The notes: generated by a model not told the origin, from the sequence alone. A stretch of 64,000 bases of DNA from Cellulomonas sp. PhB143 (GCF_003752595.1 NZ_RKIJ01000014.1:1-64000), one strand, 5' to 3'. Shown: positions 46,364 through 55,817, counted from the stretch's first letter. Numbers and translations are program-made.

Positions 46364-47845
46364 ATGGCCGGGACGCTGGCGGAGAAGGTCTGGGACGCGC
46401 ACCTCGTGCGCCGGGGGAGCGACGGAGCGCCCGACCTGCTCTACATCGACCTCCACCTCATCCACGAGGTGACGAGCCCTCAGGCGTTCGAGGGGCTGCG
46501 GCTCGCGGGCCGGACGGTCCGCCGCCCGGACCTGACGATCGCCACGGAGGACCACAACACGCCGACGCTGGACATCGACCAGCCCATCGCGGACCTCACC
46601 AGCCGCACGCAGATCGACACCCTGCGCAACAACGCGGCGGAGTTCGGCATCCGGATCCACTCGCTCGGCGACGCCGACCAGGGGATCGTGCACCAGGTCG
46701 GCCCCCAGCTCGGGCTGACGATGCCGGGGCTGACGGTCGTCTGCGGGGACTCGCACACCTCGACGCACGGCGCGTTCGGCGGCCTCGCGTTCGGCATCGG
46801 CACCTCCGAGGTCGAGCACGTGATGGCGACGCAGACACTGCCGCTCGCGCCCTTCAAGACGATGGCGATCACCGTGAACGGCGAGCTGCCCCCGGGCGCG
46901 ACGTCGAAGGACATCATCCTGGCGATCATCGCCAAGATCGGCACCGGCGGGGGCCAGGGCTTCGTGCTCGAGTACCGCGGCGACGCGATCCGCAGGCTGT
47001 CGATGGAAGCCCGCATGACGATCTGCAACATGTCGATCGAGGCCGGCGCGCGCGCCGGGATGATCGCCCCCGACGAGACCACGTTCGAGTACCTCAAGGG
47101 CCGCCCCCACGCTCCCGAGGGTGCCGACTGGGACGCCGCGGTGGAGTACTGGAAGACGCTGCGCAGCGACGACGACGCGACCTTCGACGAGGAGGTCGTC
47201 CTCGAGGCTGCCGACCTCGAGCCGTACGTCACGTGGGGCACGAACCCGGGCCAGGGCCTGCCGCTGTCGGCGAACGTGCCGGTCCCCGAGGAGATCGCGG
47301 ACGAGAACGACCGCGTCACCGCCGAGAACGCCATCCGCTACATGGGCCTGACGCCCGGGGCGCCGCTGCGCGACATCGCCATCGACACCGTGTTCATCGG
47401 CTCGTGCACCAACGGCCGCATCGAGGACCTGCGCTCCGTCGCCAAGGTCGTGCGCGGCAAGAAGAAGGCGGACTCGCTGCGCGTGCTCGTCGTGCCGGCG
47501 TCGGCCCGCGTGCGCCTGCAGGCCGAGGCCGAGGGGCTCGACCAGATCTTCCTGGACTTCGGGGCCGAGTGGCGCAACGCCGGCTGCTCGATGTGCCTGG
47601 GCATGAACCCCGACCAGCTCGCCCCGGGGGAGCGCTCGGCGTCGACGTCGAACCGCAACTTCGAGGGTCGTCAGGGCAAGGGCGGTCGCACGCACCTGGT
47701 CTCGCCGCTCGTCGCGGCCGCCACGGCCCTGCGCGGGACGCTCTCGTCGCTCGCCGACCTCGACCTGCCCGACGACGTGGACATCACCTCGTTCGACGGC
47801 TCGCCGCTCGCCCCCCTCGACCCGGCCGTGACGCTGCAGGTCTGA
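46364..47845 (+). CDS. leuC: 3-isopropylmalate dehydratase large subunit
   Basis: Aconitase-family isomerase converting 2- to 3-isopropylmalate, and citramalate to methylmalate in the CimA route. The 493-residue protein has the [4Fe-4S] ligands Cys348 (GSCTNGR), Cys408 and Cys411 ([10 protein letters not shown]), plus [14 protein letters not shown]. The ATG follows AGGAAGGA. Upstream in-frame sequence is unsupported. Forms an operon with leuD 44 bp downstream; transcription starts next to the IclR-type operator. Confidence 0.97.
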   Translation: MAGTLAEKVWDAHLVRRGSDGAPDLLYIDLHLIHEVTSPQAFEGLRLAGRTVRRPDLTIATEDHNTPTLDIDQPIADLTSRTQIDTLRNNAAEFGIRIHSLGDADQGIVHQVGPQLGLTMPGLTVVCGDSHTSTHGAFGGLAFGIGTSEVEHVMATQTLPLAPFKTMAITVNGELPPGATSKDIILAIIAKIGTGGGQGFVLEYRGDAIRRLSMEARMTICNMSIEAGARAGMIAPDETTFEYLKGRPHAPEGADWDAAVEYWKTLRSDDDATFDEEVVLEAADLEPYVTWGTNPGQGLPLSANVPVPEEIADENDRVTAENAIRYMGLTPGAPLRDIAIDTVFIGSCTNGRIEDLRSVAKVVRGKKKADSLRVLVVPASARVRLQAEAEGLDQIFLDFGAEWRNAGCSMCLGMNPDQLAPGERSASTSNRNFEGRQGKGGRTHLVSPLVAAATALRGTLSSLADLDLPDDVDITSFDGSPLAPLDPAVTLQV

Positions 47846-47889
47846 GAACCGCGCGCACGGACCCCGGAACCCCTGACTGGAGCATCGCC

Positions 47890-48525
47890 ATGGAGAAGTT
47901 CACCACCCACACCGGCGTCGGCGTGCCGCTGCGCCGCAGCAACGTCGACACCGACCAGATCATCCCCGCCGTCTACCTCAAGCGCGTGACGCGCACGGGC
48001 TTCGAGGACGCGCTCTTCGCCGCGTGGCGCGGCGACGAGTCGTTCGTGCTCAACCAGCCCGCGTACTCGTCCGGCACGGTGCTCGTGGCCGGACCCGACT
48101 TCGGCACCGGCTCGTCGCGCGAGCACGCCGTGTGGGCGCTCAAGGACTACGGCTTCCGCGTCGTCCTCGCCTCGCGCTTCGCCGACATCTTCCGCGGCAA
48201 CTCCGGCAAGCAGGGCCTGCTCGCCGGCCAGGTCGCCCAGGAGGACATCGAGCTGCTGTGGAAGGTCCTGGAGAACCGGCCGGGCACGCAGGTGACGGTC
48301 GACCTCGAGCAGCGCACCGCCACGGCCGACGACGTCACGGTCCGCTTCCACGTGGACGACTACACGCGCTGGCGCCTCATGGAGGGCCTCGACGACATCG
48401 GCCTGACCCTCCAGCACGAGGACGACATCACCGCGTTCGAGTCGAGCCGCGCCTCGTGGCGGCCGAAGACGCTCCCGGCCAAGCACCTGCCGCCCGTGGA
48501 CATCGAGGCCGCCCGCCCGGTCTGA
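47890..48525 (+). CDS. leuD: 3-isopropylmalate dehydratase small subunit
   Basis: The 211-residue swivelling-domain partner of Leu[50 protein letters not shown] and [21 protein letters not shown] lies eight bases before the ATG. It is followed 44 bp after the stop by a perfect 20-bp-stem palindrome and then two more 40-bp palindromic units. Confidence 0.97.
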   Translation: MEKFTTHTGVGVPLRRSNVDTDQIIPAVYLKRVTRTGFEDALFAAWRGDESFVLNQPAYSSGTVLVAGPDFGTGSSREHAVWALKDYGFRVVLASRFADIFRGNSGKQGLLAGQVAQEDIELLWKVLENRPGTQVTVDLEQRTATADDVTVRFHVDDYTRWRLMEGLDDIGLTLQHEDDITAFESSRASWRPKTLPAKHLPPVDIEAARPV

Positions 48526-48568
48526 CGCCCGGCCTCGGCGGGCCGACGGCTCACCCGTACGCACGAAG

Positions 48569-48610
48569 AGTCAGACCCCGGATCGGCTGGAGCCGATCCG
48601 GGGTCTGACT
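48569..48610 (+). terminator. leuCD terminator; a 40-bp GTCAGAC/GTCTGAC palindrome
   Basis: A perfect palindrome with 20-bp arms (AGTCAGACCCCGGATCGGCT and complement) and a 2-nt centre, followed by CCTTCT. Its inner GTCAGAC...GTCTGAC part (48570-48609) is exactly 40 bp, as in the repeat units just downstream and at 25394, though the middle differs. Confidence 0.8.
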
Positions 48611-48633
48611 CCTTCTGTGCCATCCACCGAGTT

Positions 48634-48734
48634 GTCAGACTCCGGAGCCGCCATGGCGGGGCCCGGGTCTGACAAGTCCGGGGCGCTGCGAGTTGTCAGA
48701 CTCCGGAGCCGCCATGGCGGGGCCCGGGTCTGAC
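48634..48734. repeat. pair of identical 40-bp palindromic units (family A, locus 2)
   Basis: Identical units at 48634-48673 and 48695-48734 begin GTCAGAC, end GTCTGAC and hold ATGGCGG at bases 20-26, with a 21-bp spacer: the same geometry as at 25394-25494 although the rest of the unit differs. Both loci also share the ending CTGACAACTGT. The remaining 130 bp to murA contain a GGCGTCC/GGACGCC hairpin near 48770-48785 and a -10-like TAATCT at 48823-48828. Confidence 0.95.
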
Positions 48735-48865
48735 AACTGTGCGGGTCTCGCGATGCGGACCGGCGTCCGAGACGTGGACGCCGGCGACACGTGCTGCCCG
48801 GGTGCGGCGTCGACCGGGTGAATAATCTTCCCTGGCCCACCGCCGACCGAGACGAGGAACGCCCG

Positions 48866-50182
48866 ATGAACGATGTCCTGTACGTCAACGGCGGGACTCC
48901 GCTGCATGGTGAGATCACGGTGCGTGGTGCGAAGAACTTCGTGTCGAAGGCGATGGTGGCCTCGGTGCTGGGGGAGACGCCGAGCGTGCTGTCGAACGTG
49001 CCGCAGATCCGGGACGTGGGTGTGGTCAGCGGGTTGTTGGCGTTGCACGGGGTGGGGATCGAGGCGGACCCGGTGGCGGGTGTGCTGCGGATGGATCCGA
49101 CGGACGTGGAGTCGGCGCACGTGGCGGACATCGATGCGCATGCGGGGGCGTCGCGGATCCCGATCTTGTTCTGCGGGCCGTTGTTGCACCGGTTGGGTGA
49201 GGCGTTCATCCCGGATCTGGGTGGGTGTCGGATCGGGGACCGGCCGATCGACTTCCACCTGGAGATCTTGCGGCAGTTCGGTGCGACGGTCGAGAAGCTG
49301 TCGTCGGGGATCCAGCTGACGGCGCCGCGGCGGTTGCAGGGGACGAAGATCGCGTTGCCGTACCCGTCGGTGGGGGCTACGGAGCAGCTGTTGCTCACGG
49401 CGGTGCGTGCGGAGGGGATCACGGAGCTGTCGAACGCGGCGATCGAGCCGGAGATCATGGATCTGATCGCGGTGCTGCAGAAGATGGGCGCGATCATCTC
49501 GGTGGATACCGACCGGGTGATCCGGATCGAGGGTGTGGACCGGTTGGTGGGGTATCGCCATCGGGCGTTGGGGGATCGGATCGAGGCGGCGTCGTGGGCG
49601 TCGGCGGCGTTGGCCACGGGTGGGGACGTGGTGGTCAAGGGTGCGACGCAGCCGGAGATGATGACGTTCTTGAACACGTTCCGCAAGGTCGGTGGGCAGT
49701 TCGACGTGCGTGAGGACGGGATCCGGTTCTTCCATCCGGGTGGGGACCTGAGCCCGATCGTGCTGGAGACGGACGTGCACCCGGGGTTCATGACGGACTG
49801 GCAGCAGCCGTTGGTGGTGGCGTTGACGCAGGCGAAGGGTCTGTCGATCGTGCACGAGACGGTGTATGAGAACCGGTTCGGGTTCACGGACGCGTTGCGG
49901 GGGATGGGCGCGACGATCGGTGTGTACAAGGAGTGTCTGGGGGGTTCGCCGTGCCGGTTCGGGCAGCGCAACTTCCATCACTCGGCGGTGGTCTCGGGGC
50001 CGACGCCGTTGGAGGCGGCGGACATCGAGGTCCCGGACCTGCGGGGTGGGTTCTCGCACCTGATCGCGGCGTTGGCGGCGAAGGGGACCTCGACGGTGCG
50101 GGGTATCGGGTTGATCGACCGGGGGTACGAGCACTTCCAGGACAAGCTCGTCGCCCTCGGCGCCGACGTCTCCCGCGCCTGA
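48866..50182 (+). CDS. murA: UDP-N-acetylglucosamine 1-carboxyvinyltransferase
   Basis: First committed step of peptidoglycan synthesis: adds enolpyruvate from PEP to UDP-GlcNAc. The 438-residue EPSP-synthase-fold protein has the active-site cysteine as Cys121 (LGGCRIGDRPIDFH) and the Lys-Asn pair at the start (VRGAKNFVSKAM). With this cysteine it would be fosfomycin-sensitive in principle. GAGGAA precedes the ATG. Codon use is strange: from about 48900 to 50130 it uses GTG, TTG/CTG, GGG/GGT, CGG and GCG almost only, while the first dozen and last 18 codons, and all neighbours, prefer C-ending codons. Confidence 0.95.
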   Translation: MNDVLYVNGGTPLHGEITVRGAKNFVSKAMVASVLGETPSVLSNVPQIRDVGVVSGLLALHGVGIEADPVAGVLRMDPTDVESAHVADIDAHAGASRIPILFCGPLLHRLGEAFIPDLGGCRIGDRPIDFHLEILRQFGATVEKLSSGIQLTAPRRLQGTKIALPYPSVGATEQLLLTAVRAEGITELSNAAIEPEIMDLIAVLQKMGAIISVDTDRVIRIEGVDRLVGYRHRALGDRIEAASWASAALATGGDVVVKGATQPEMMTFLNTFRKVGGQFDVREDGIRFFHPGGDLSPIVLETDVHPGFMTDWQQPLVVALTQAKGLSIVHETVYENRFGFTDALRGMGATIGVYKECLGGSPCRFGQRNFHHSAVVSGPTPLEAADIEVPDLRGGFSHLIAALAAKGTSTVRGIGLIDRGYEHFQDKLVALGADVSRA

Positions 50183-50202
50183 CGCGGGTAGGCTCTGCGA
50201 CC

Positions 50203-50928
50203 GTGCCCCCCGCCCGTCCGGACTCCCGGACCTACCGCGTCCTCGCGTTCGTGCTGCGTCCCGTCCTGTCGACGATGACGCGCAAGGACTGGCAGGGCCA
50301 GGAGAACGTGCCCGCCACGGGCGGCGTGATCATCGCCGCGAACCACGCGACGCAGTTCGACCCGCTGACCTTCGCGCACTACGTCTACGACGCCGGGCGG
50401 GCCCCGAAGATCATGGCCAAGCACTCGCTGTGGGACGTGCCGGTGCTCGGTCGGCTGCTGAGCGCCACGGGCATGATCCCGGTGCGCCGGGGGTCTGCGG
50501 ACGCGCTCTCCTCGCTCGGTGACGCCGCGAAGGCGCTCGCCGAGGGCGAGTGTGTCGCCGTGTTCCCGGAGGGCACCGTGACCCGTGACCCGGAGCTGTG
50601 GCCCATGATCGGCAAGACCGGCGTCGCGCGCCTGGCACTGACGAGCCGGGCGCCAGTGGTGCCCGTCGCGCAGTACGGCGCCCACCGGATCCTGCCTCAG
50701 TACTCGAAGCGGTTCCGGCCCTACCCCCGCAAGGACGTCGCCGTGCACGCCGGCCCGCCGGTGGACCTGAGCGACCTCTACGACCGCAAGATCGACAGCG
50801 CGGTCCTGCGCGAGGCCACGGCCCGCATCATGCGCGAGATCACGGCGCTGCAGGAGCAGATCCGCGGCGAGAAGGCCCCCGCGCAGCCGTTCGACCCCCA
50901 CCGCCCCCGAAAGACGGAGAACCCGTGA
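50203..50928 (+). CDS. plsC: 1-acylglycerol-3-phosphate acyltransferase family protein
   Basis: A 241-residue membrane-associated acyltransferase of phospholipid synthesis. It shows the HX4D box as His48-Asp53 (AANHATQFDPL), the FPEGT box (AVFPEGTVTRDP) and a C-terminal helix. The GTG start follows a -10 TAGGCT (50189-50194) by eight bases. Its stop overlaps the gpsA start (GTGA at 50925-50928), coupling the two phospholipid-pathway genes. Confidence 0.92.
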   Translation: MPPARPDSRTYRVLAFVLRPVLSTMTRKDWQGQENVPATGGVIIAANHATQFDPLTFAHYVYDAGRAPKIMAKHSLWDVPVLGRLLSATGMIPVRRGSADALSSLGDAAKALAEGECVAVFPEGTVTRDPELWPMIGKTGVARLALTSRAPVVPVAQYGAHRILPQYSKRFRPYPRKDVAVHAGPPVDLSDLYDRKIDSAVLREATARIMREITALQEQIRGEKAPAQPFDPHRPRKTENP

Positions 50929-51959
50929 GCGCGTCCGCCGCAGCGACCACCCGCCGCACGACCACCGCCGTCCTCGGCGCGGGGAGCTGGGGGACGACGT
51001 TCGCCGCCGTGCTCGCCGACGCCGGGTGCGACGTGCGCCTCTGGGGCCGTGACCCCGAGGTCGCCGAGCAGATCAACACGCGCCGCCGCAACGGCAAGCG
51101 CCTGCCGGGCATCAAGCTCCCCGAGGGCATCCACGCCACGACGGACGCGGCGCAGGCCCTTGCGGGCGCCGAGATCGTCGTCGCGGCGGTCCCGTCGCAG
51201 ACCGCGCGCGCGACGCTGAGCGCGCTGCGCGCGCACGTCGAGCCGGGCGCGATCGGGGTCTCGCTCATGAAGGGCGTGGAGCTGAGCACCGACGACCGCA
51301 TGAGCACGGTGCTGGCGGACGCGCTCGGGCTCGACGAGGACCGGGTCGCGGTCCTCTCCGGCCCCAACCTCGCGCGGGAGATCGCCGAGCACCAGCCGAC
51401 GGCGACCGTGGTCTCCTCCACGAGCGAGCAGACGGCCGCCCGCGTGGCGGCGGCGTGCTCGACGAGCTACTTCCGCCCGTACACCAACAACGACGTCGTC
51501 GGCGTCGAGCTCTGCGGCGCCGTGAAGAACGTCATTGCCATCGCGGTGGGCATGGCCCAGGGCCGCGGCTTCGGCTACAACACGACGGCCACGGTCATCA
51601 CGCGCGGCCTCGTCGAGATCACCCGCCTCGGGCTGGCGCTCGGGGCGGACGCTGCCACGTTCCCGGGGCTCGCCGGCATGGGCGACCTGATGGCGACGTG
51701 CGCCTCGCCCCTGTCGCGCAACCACACGCTGGGGCGCCACATCGGCCAGGGCATGACCCTGGAGGAGGCCGTCGCGGCCACCGGCGGCACCGCGGAAGGC
51801 GTCAAGTCGTGCCGCTCCGTGCTGCACCTCGCCCGCACCGCCGGGGTCGACATGCCGATCACGGCCGGGGTGTCCGCGGTGCTCGACGACGGCCTGCCCG
51901 TCGAGGAGATGGCGCGCGGCCTGCTCTCGCGGCCGCAGAAGGCCGAGGGCGTCGCCTGA
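50925..51959 (+). CDS. gpsA: glycerol-3-phosphate dehydrogenase [NAD(P)+]
   Basis: Makes sn-glycerol-3-phosphate from DHAP for phospholipids. The 344-residue protein has the dinucleotide loop VLGAGSWGTTFAAVLAD, SGPNLAREIAEHQPTA, the catalytic lysine in GAVKNVIAIAVG, and GMGDLMATC. The GTG start overlaps the plsC stop. Together with plsC it feeds phosphatidic acid synthesis. Confidence 0.97.
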   Translation: MSASAAATTRRTTTAVLGAGSWGTTFAAVLADAGCDVRLWGRDPEVAEQINTRRRNGKRLPGIKLPEGIHATTDAAQALAGAEIVVAAVPSQTARATLSALRAHVEPGAIGVSLMKGVELSTDDRMSTVLADALGLDEDRVAVLSGPNLAREIAEHQPTATVVSSTSEQTAARVAAACSTSYFRPYTNNDVVGVELCGAVKNVIAIAVGMAQGRGFGYNTTATVITRGLVEITRLGLALGADAATFPGLAGMGDLMATCASPLSRNHTLGRHIGQGMTLEEAVAATGGTAEGVKSCRSVLHLARTAGVDMPITAGVSAVLDDGLPVEEMARGLLSRPQKAEGVA

Positions 51960-51993
51960 GCGTCGGACGTCGTCCGGGCGTCGCGGTGCGCGC

Positions 51994-52812
51994 TCAGCCG
52001 GCGCGCACGTCGACGACGACGCGGGCCGGGTCCTCGAGCGCATAGACCCGGAACGGCGCCTTCTCGTCCACGCCGAGGAACGCGCTCGTCCGTCCCTCGA
52101 AGACGCCCCCGTAGACGACCTCCTCGATCTCGTCCGTCGCCGCGGTGCGCACGGGATTGGGGCCGGAGTACTCCGGGACGCGCGTGTCCTGGGGGTAGCC
52201 GGTGCCGGTGAGGAAGACCTCGAGCGCGGCGTCCCCGTCGAGGTGCACGGCGTCGCCGCTGCCCTCCTCGCGCGGGTCGTCCGTGTAGGCGACGTGCCAG
52301 CCGGGCGTTCCCGCCCCGTCGAGCTCGAAGACCACGCGGTCGTACCCGTCGTGCGCGCCGACCCGGACGTCCGTCACGGTCAGCGCCGCGTCGGCGGAGG
52401 CGTCGTGGGTGTCCGCCTTCGTGTCCCCCGGGAACGGGACCTCGCTCGCCGGGGCGTCGCTGGGGGTGTCGGGGCTCGGCGCCTCGGCGCCCGGCGCGTC
52501 GTCGTCGGTGTCACCGCCCGACCCGCCGTCGGACCCGCCGTCCGACCCGCCCTGCGTGGCGCCGCTGCCCGGCGTCGTCGCGGGGGCGGCCGGGTCCTTC
52601 GACGAGGTCCCCGACCCGGTGCCTGATCCGGTGCCTGCGGTCGAGCCGTCGGACGCCGCACCGGTCGGCGTCGCCGGGCCGGCTGCGGGTCCGTCGCCCT
52701 CGTCGCCGGTGCACCCGGCGAGCAGAAGCGCGGAGGCGAGCACCAGCGCGGCGACGCCGGCCGCTCGCCCCCGCCCCGCCGGCAGCAGGCCGTCCCGTCC
52801 TGTGCCCATCAC
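51994..52812 (-). CDS. lipoprotein with AMIN-like domain
   Basis: A 272-residue exported lipoprotein. Signal peptide with lipobox LLAGC at about residues 30-34; then a 100-residue linker of Ser/Gly/Asp/Pro/Thr; then an AMIN-like beta domain (LTVTDVRVGAHDGYDRVVFEL to the end RVVVDVRAG). AMIN-type domains often bind the cell wall. The GTG at 52812 overlaps the stop of the upstream PLP-enzyme gene; the next codon is ATG and is equally possible. Convergent with gpsA. Confidence 0.85.
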   Translation of the reverse strand: MMGTGRDGLLPAGRGRAAGVAALVLASALLLAGCTGDEGDGPAAGPATPTGAASDGSTAGTGSGTGSGTSSKDPAAPATTPGSGATQGGSDGGSDGGSGGDTDDDAPGAEAPSPDTPSDAPASEVPFPGDTKADTHDASADAALTVTDVRVGAHDGYDRVVFELDGAGTPGWHVAYTDDPREEGSGDAVHLDGDAALEVFLTGTGYPQDTRVPEYSGPNPVRTAATDEIEEVVYGGVFEGRTSAFLGVDEKAPFRVYALEDPARVVVDVRAG

Positions 52813-54032
52813 CGGGCCCCCTCGTTCTCGCTGTGACCGTCGTCGTCGCCGTCGTGCCCGTCACCGGCCCCGAGCGCGCCGAGCGCCTGCGCCAGGTCGG
52901 CCCAGAGGTCCTCGACGTCCTCGATGCCCACCGACATCCGCAGCAGGTCCTCGGGCACGGTGCCGGACTCCGTGGCGAAACGGCGCCTGCGCTCCAGGCA
53001 CGACTCCACCCCGCCCAGGCTCGTCGCCGGCAGCCAGAGGCGCACCGCGGCGACCAGGGCGTCGGCGGCCTCGACCCCGCCGCGCGGGCGCAGGCCGAGC
53101 ACGGAGCCGAAGCCGCGCATCGTGCGCGCCGCGCGCTCGTGCCCCGGGTCGTCGGGCAGGCTCGGGTGGCGCACCTCGGCGACGGCGGGGTGCTCGGCGA
53201 GCCGGCGCGCGAGCTCGGCCGCCGTCGCCTGGGACCGCTCCACCCGCAGCGCGAGGGTCCGCATCCCGCGCAGCGCGAGCCAGACCTCCCACGGCCCGGC
53301 GATCGAGCCGTGCAGCGTGCGGTACGCGCGGGTGCGTCGGGCGAGGTCCGCGTCGTCGGTGACGACGGCGCCGAGGACGACGTCGGAGTGCCCGGCCAGG
53401 TACTTCGTCACCGAGTGGACGACGAGGTCGGCGCCGAGCGCCAGCGGCTGCTGCCCGAGCGGGGTCGCGAACGTGTTGTCCACGGCGGAGCGGATCCCCC
53501 GCTCGCGGGCGGCCGCGAGCAGCACCGGAAGGTCGGCGACCTCGAGCATGGGGTTGGTCGGCGACTCGACCAGCAGCAGGTCGGCGCCGTCGAGGGCCGC
53601 GAGGACCTGCTCGGTGTCGGCGACGTCGACGCGCCGGACGCTCACGCCCGTGCGCGCGGCGAGGTCGTCCGCGAAGCCGAGGGTCACCTGGTAGGCATGC
53701 CGGGGGACGACGACGGTCCCGCCCGCGGGCACGTCGGCGAAGACGGAGGCGATGGCCGCCATGCCGGACGAGAACACGACGGCCGGCTGGGCGGCGCCCT
53801 CGAGCGCGGCCAGCGCCTCCTCGAAGGGGTGCCACGTCTCGGTGTCCATGCGCGTGTACAGCAGCTCGCCCGGCCCCTGCACGCCCTGGGACACGTAGGT
53901 CGAGGAGAGCACCACGGGCGGGTTCACCGGGCCGCCCTGACGGCGCAGCGGCCGGCCGGCGGCGACGGCGACGGTCGCGGGGGACAGGCCGCGGGGCAGC
54001 GGCTCGTGCTCGGGGGTGCGTGCGGGGTCCAT
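52809..54032 (-). CDS. metB: cystathionine gamma-synthase-family PLP enzyme
   Basis: A 407-residue transsulfuration-family protein (fold type I). The PLP lysine is in VVHSVTKYLAGHSD, with DNTFATPLGQQPLALGAD and VFSSGMAAIASV. The usual YxRxxNPT-type segment reads YTRMDTETWHPFEEAL, so the substrate site may differ; metB, metC-like or other activity is open. The last 20 residues are an acidic/His tail. A -10 TAGCCT ends six bases before the ATG on this strand. Overlaps the lipoprotein gene and is divergent from ddl. Confidence 0.83.
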   Translation of the reverse strand: MDPARTPEHEPLPRGLSPATVAVAAGRPLRRQGGPVNPPVVLSSTYVSQGVQGPGELLYTRMDTETWHPFEEALAALEGAAQPAVVFSSGMAAIASVFADVPAGGTVVVPRHAYQVTLGFADDLAARTGVSVRRVDVADTEQVLAALDGADLLLVESPTNPMLEVADLPVLLAAARERGIRSAVDNTFATPLGQQPLALGADLVVHSVTKYLAGHSDVVLGAVVTDDADLARRTRAYRTLHGSIAGPWEVWLALRGMRTLALRVERSQATAAELARRLAEHPAVAEVRHPSLPDDPGHERAARTMRGFGSVLGLRPRGGVEAADALVAAVRLWLPATSLGGVESCLERRRRFATESGTVPEDLLRMSVGIEDVEDLWADLAQALGALGAGDGHDGDDDGHSENEGAR

Positions 54033-54104
54033 CGCCCCAGGCTACGGGCCCGGCGGTGCGCACCCCGAGCCGGACGCGCCCTCGACTCCGGTAGTCTCGG
54101 GCCG

Positions 54105-55235
54105 ATGTCCAGCCAGTCCGCGCCGCGGCGCAAGCCCCGTGTCCTCGTCCTCTTCGGCGGCCGCTCCGGAGAGCACGTGGTCTCCTGCGTCACGGCCGCG
54201 AGCGTGCTGCGCGCGATCGACCGCGAGGTGTACGACGTTCTGCCGGTCGGGATCACCCGCGACGGCCGCTGGGTCCAGACCGCGCAGGACCCGCAGCTGT
54301 GGAGCTTCTCGGGCGAGTCCCTCCCGGAGGTCACCTCGAGCGGCGGCGACGTCGTCCTCCCGCTCGCCTCCGAGCGGTCGGCCGTGCAGGTCCTCGAGCC
54401 GGGGCTCGCGCCGCGCGACCTGGGTGACGTCGACGTCGTCTTCCCCCTGCTGCACGGCCCCTTCGGCGAGGACGGGACCCTCCAGGGGCTGCTCGAGATG
54501 GCCGACGTGCGCTACGTCGGCGCCGGCGTGCTCGCCTCGGCCGTGGGCATGGACAAGCAGTTCATGAAGCTCGTGCTCGCCGGGCAGGGGCTGCCCGTCG
54601 GCCCGTACACGGTGATCCGTCCGGGCGAGCTCGAGCGCGACCCCGAGGCGTGCACGGCCGCCGTCGAGGAGCTCGGCCTGCCCGTCTACGTCAAGCCGGC
54701 CCGCGCGGGCTCGAGCCTGGGGATCACCCGGGTCACGGACCTCGCCGACCTGCCGGCGGCGGTCGCCGAGGCGCGCCGCCACGACCCCAAGGTGCTCGTC
54801 GAGGCCGAGGTCGTCGGCCGCGAGATCGAGTGCGCGGTGCTCGGCGGGCGCGCCGGGGAGCGGGCCCGGGCGTCGCTGCCCGGCGAGGTCGTCGTCGCCC
54901 CGGGCGGCCGGGACTTCTACGACTTCGAGTCGAAGTACCTGGACGGCGCGGGCGTCGAGCTCAGCTGCCCGGCCGACCTGCCGGACCACGTCGTCGCCGC
55001 CGTGCGGGACGTGGCGGTGCGCACGTTCGAGGCCGTGGGGGCCGAGGGGCTCTCCCGCGTCGACGTGTTCGTCACGCCCGACGAGCGCGTGGTGGTCAAC
55101 GAGATCAACACCATGCCCGGGTTCACCCCGGTCTCGATGTACCCGCGGATGTGGGAGCGGTCCGGCCTCGGCTACGCGGAGCTGGTCAGCGAGCTCATCG
55201 AGCTCGCGCTGGAGCGCCCCACGGGCCTGCGCTGA
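54105..55235 (+). CDS. ddl: D-alanine--D-alanine ligase
   Basis: ATP-grasp ligase making the D-Ala-D-Ala end of peptidoglycan stems. The 376-residue protein has VLVLFGGRSGEHVVSCVTA, PLLHGPFGEDGTLQGLLE, KPARAGSSLGITRV and the metal site VNEINTMPGFTPVSMYP. A -10 TAGTCT (54092-54097) ends seven bases before the ATG. It is followed by the opposite-strand DUF3515 gene and thiL, an order I recall in many actinobacteria. Confidence 0.97.
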   Translation: MSSQSAPRRKPRVLVLFGGRSGEHVVSCVTAASVLRAIDREVYDVLPVGITRDGRWVQTAQDPQLWSFSGESLPEVTSSGGDVVLPLASERSAVQVLEPGLAPRDLGDVDVVFPLLHGPFGEDGTLQGLLEMADVRYVGAGVLASAVGMDKQFMKLVLAGQGLPVGPYTVIRPGELERDPEACTAAVEELGLPVYVKPARAGSSLGITRVTDLADLPAAVAEARRHDPKVLVEAEVVGREIECAVLGGRAGERARASLPGEVVVAPGGRDFYDFESKYLDGAGVELSCPADLPDHVVAAVRDVAVRTFEAVGAEGLSRVDVFVTPDERVVVNEINTMPGFTPVSMYPRMWERSGLGYAELVSELIELALERPTGLR

Positions 55236-55268
55236 GCGCGCGGCGCGCGTCGCCCGCCGCCGCGCGGG

Positions 55269-55817
55269 TCAGGAGGCAGGCGTCGGCACGTCGTCCAGCC
55301 CCACGCACCGGTGCTTCTGCGGAATCTTGCTGACGGGGCCGTTGAGGTCGCCGATGAACGCGGTCGAGTGGTCCTTGCGGACGGTCGGCGGCACCTTGAC
55401 CTCGACGGCCGGGTCGCGGCCGTAGGTGACGAACGTCCAGGTTCCCTCGGCGTCGGGCGAGGCGAGCCAGTCGACGTCGGCGTCCGCGCCGGGCACGGTC
55501 GTGCAGGGCTCCGACGCCGTCGGGCCGGGCGGGGCCACGCCGCAGCGCAGGGTGACCGCGGCGCCCGGCTCGCCCCACGCGGTCGTCGCCTGGCTGTCGG
55601 TCTTGGTCTGGTGCAGGCCGTCCACGACGTCCGGCAGCGCGAGGACCACGTCCGCGCAGACCGGGTTCGCGGCGTCGTCGGCCACCGGCACGCCGATCGT
55701 CGGGGTGCACCCGGCGGCGAGGCCCGCGGTGGCCAGCACGAGCGCGGCCGCGCGTGCTCCCCACGCGTGGCGGTGGCGCCGCGGGCGGGCGGGGGGTCGG
55801 GCGGTCGGAGCGTGCAC
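55269..55817 (-). CDS. DUF3515 lipoprotein
   Basis: A 182-residue lipoprotein with a basic N-terminus (RPRRHRHAWG), a hydrophobic segment and lipobox LAAGC at about residues 32-36. The body has four spaced cysteines (CADV, LRCG, EPCTT, HRCVG), consistent with disulfides outside the cell. It matches the DUF3515 family between ddl and thiL. The GTG start follows a -10 TACCGT by six bases. Function unknown. Confidence 0.88.
   Translation of the reverse strand: MHAPTARPPARPRRHRHAWGARAAALVLATAGLAAGCTPTIGVPVADDAANPVCADVVLALPDVVDGLHQTKTDSQATTAWGEPGAAVTLRCGVAPPGPTASEPCTTVPGADADVDWLASPDAEGTWTFVTYGRDPAVEVKVPPTVRKDHSTAFIGDLNGPVSKIPQKHRCVGLDDVPTPAS

Noticed and set aside
48571-50134. Two long open frames antisense to murA (466 and 499 codons)
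   Set aside because: They arise from the G/T-ending codons of murA; their translations are low-complexity, rich in Arg, Pro or Thr, and match no family, whereas the sense frame is a full MurA.
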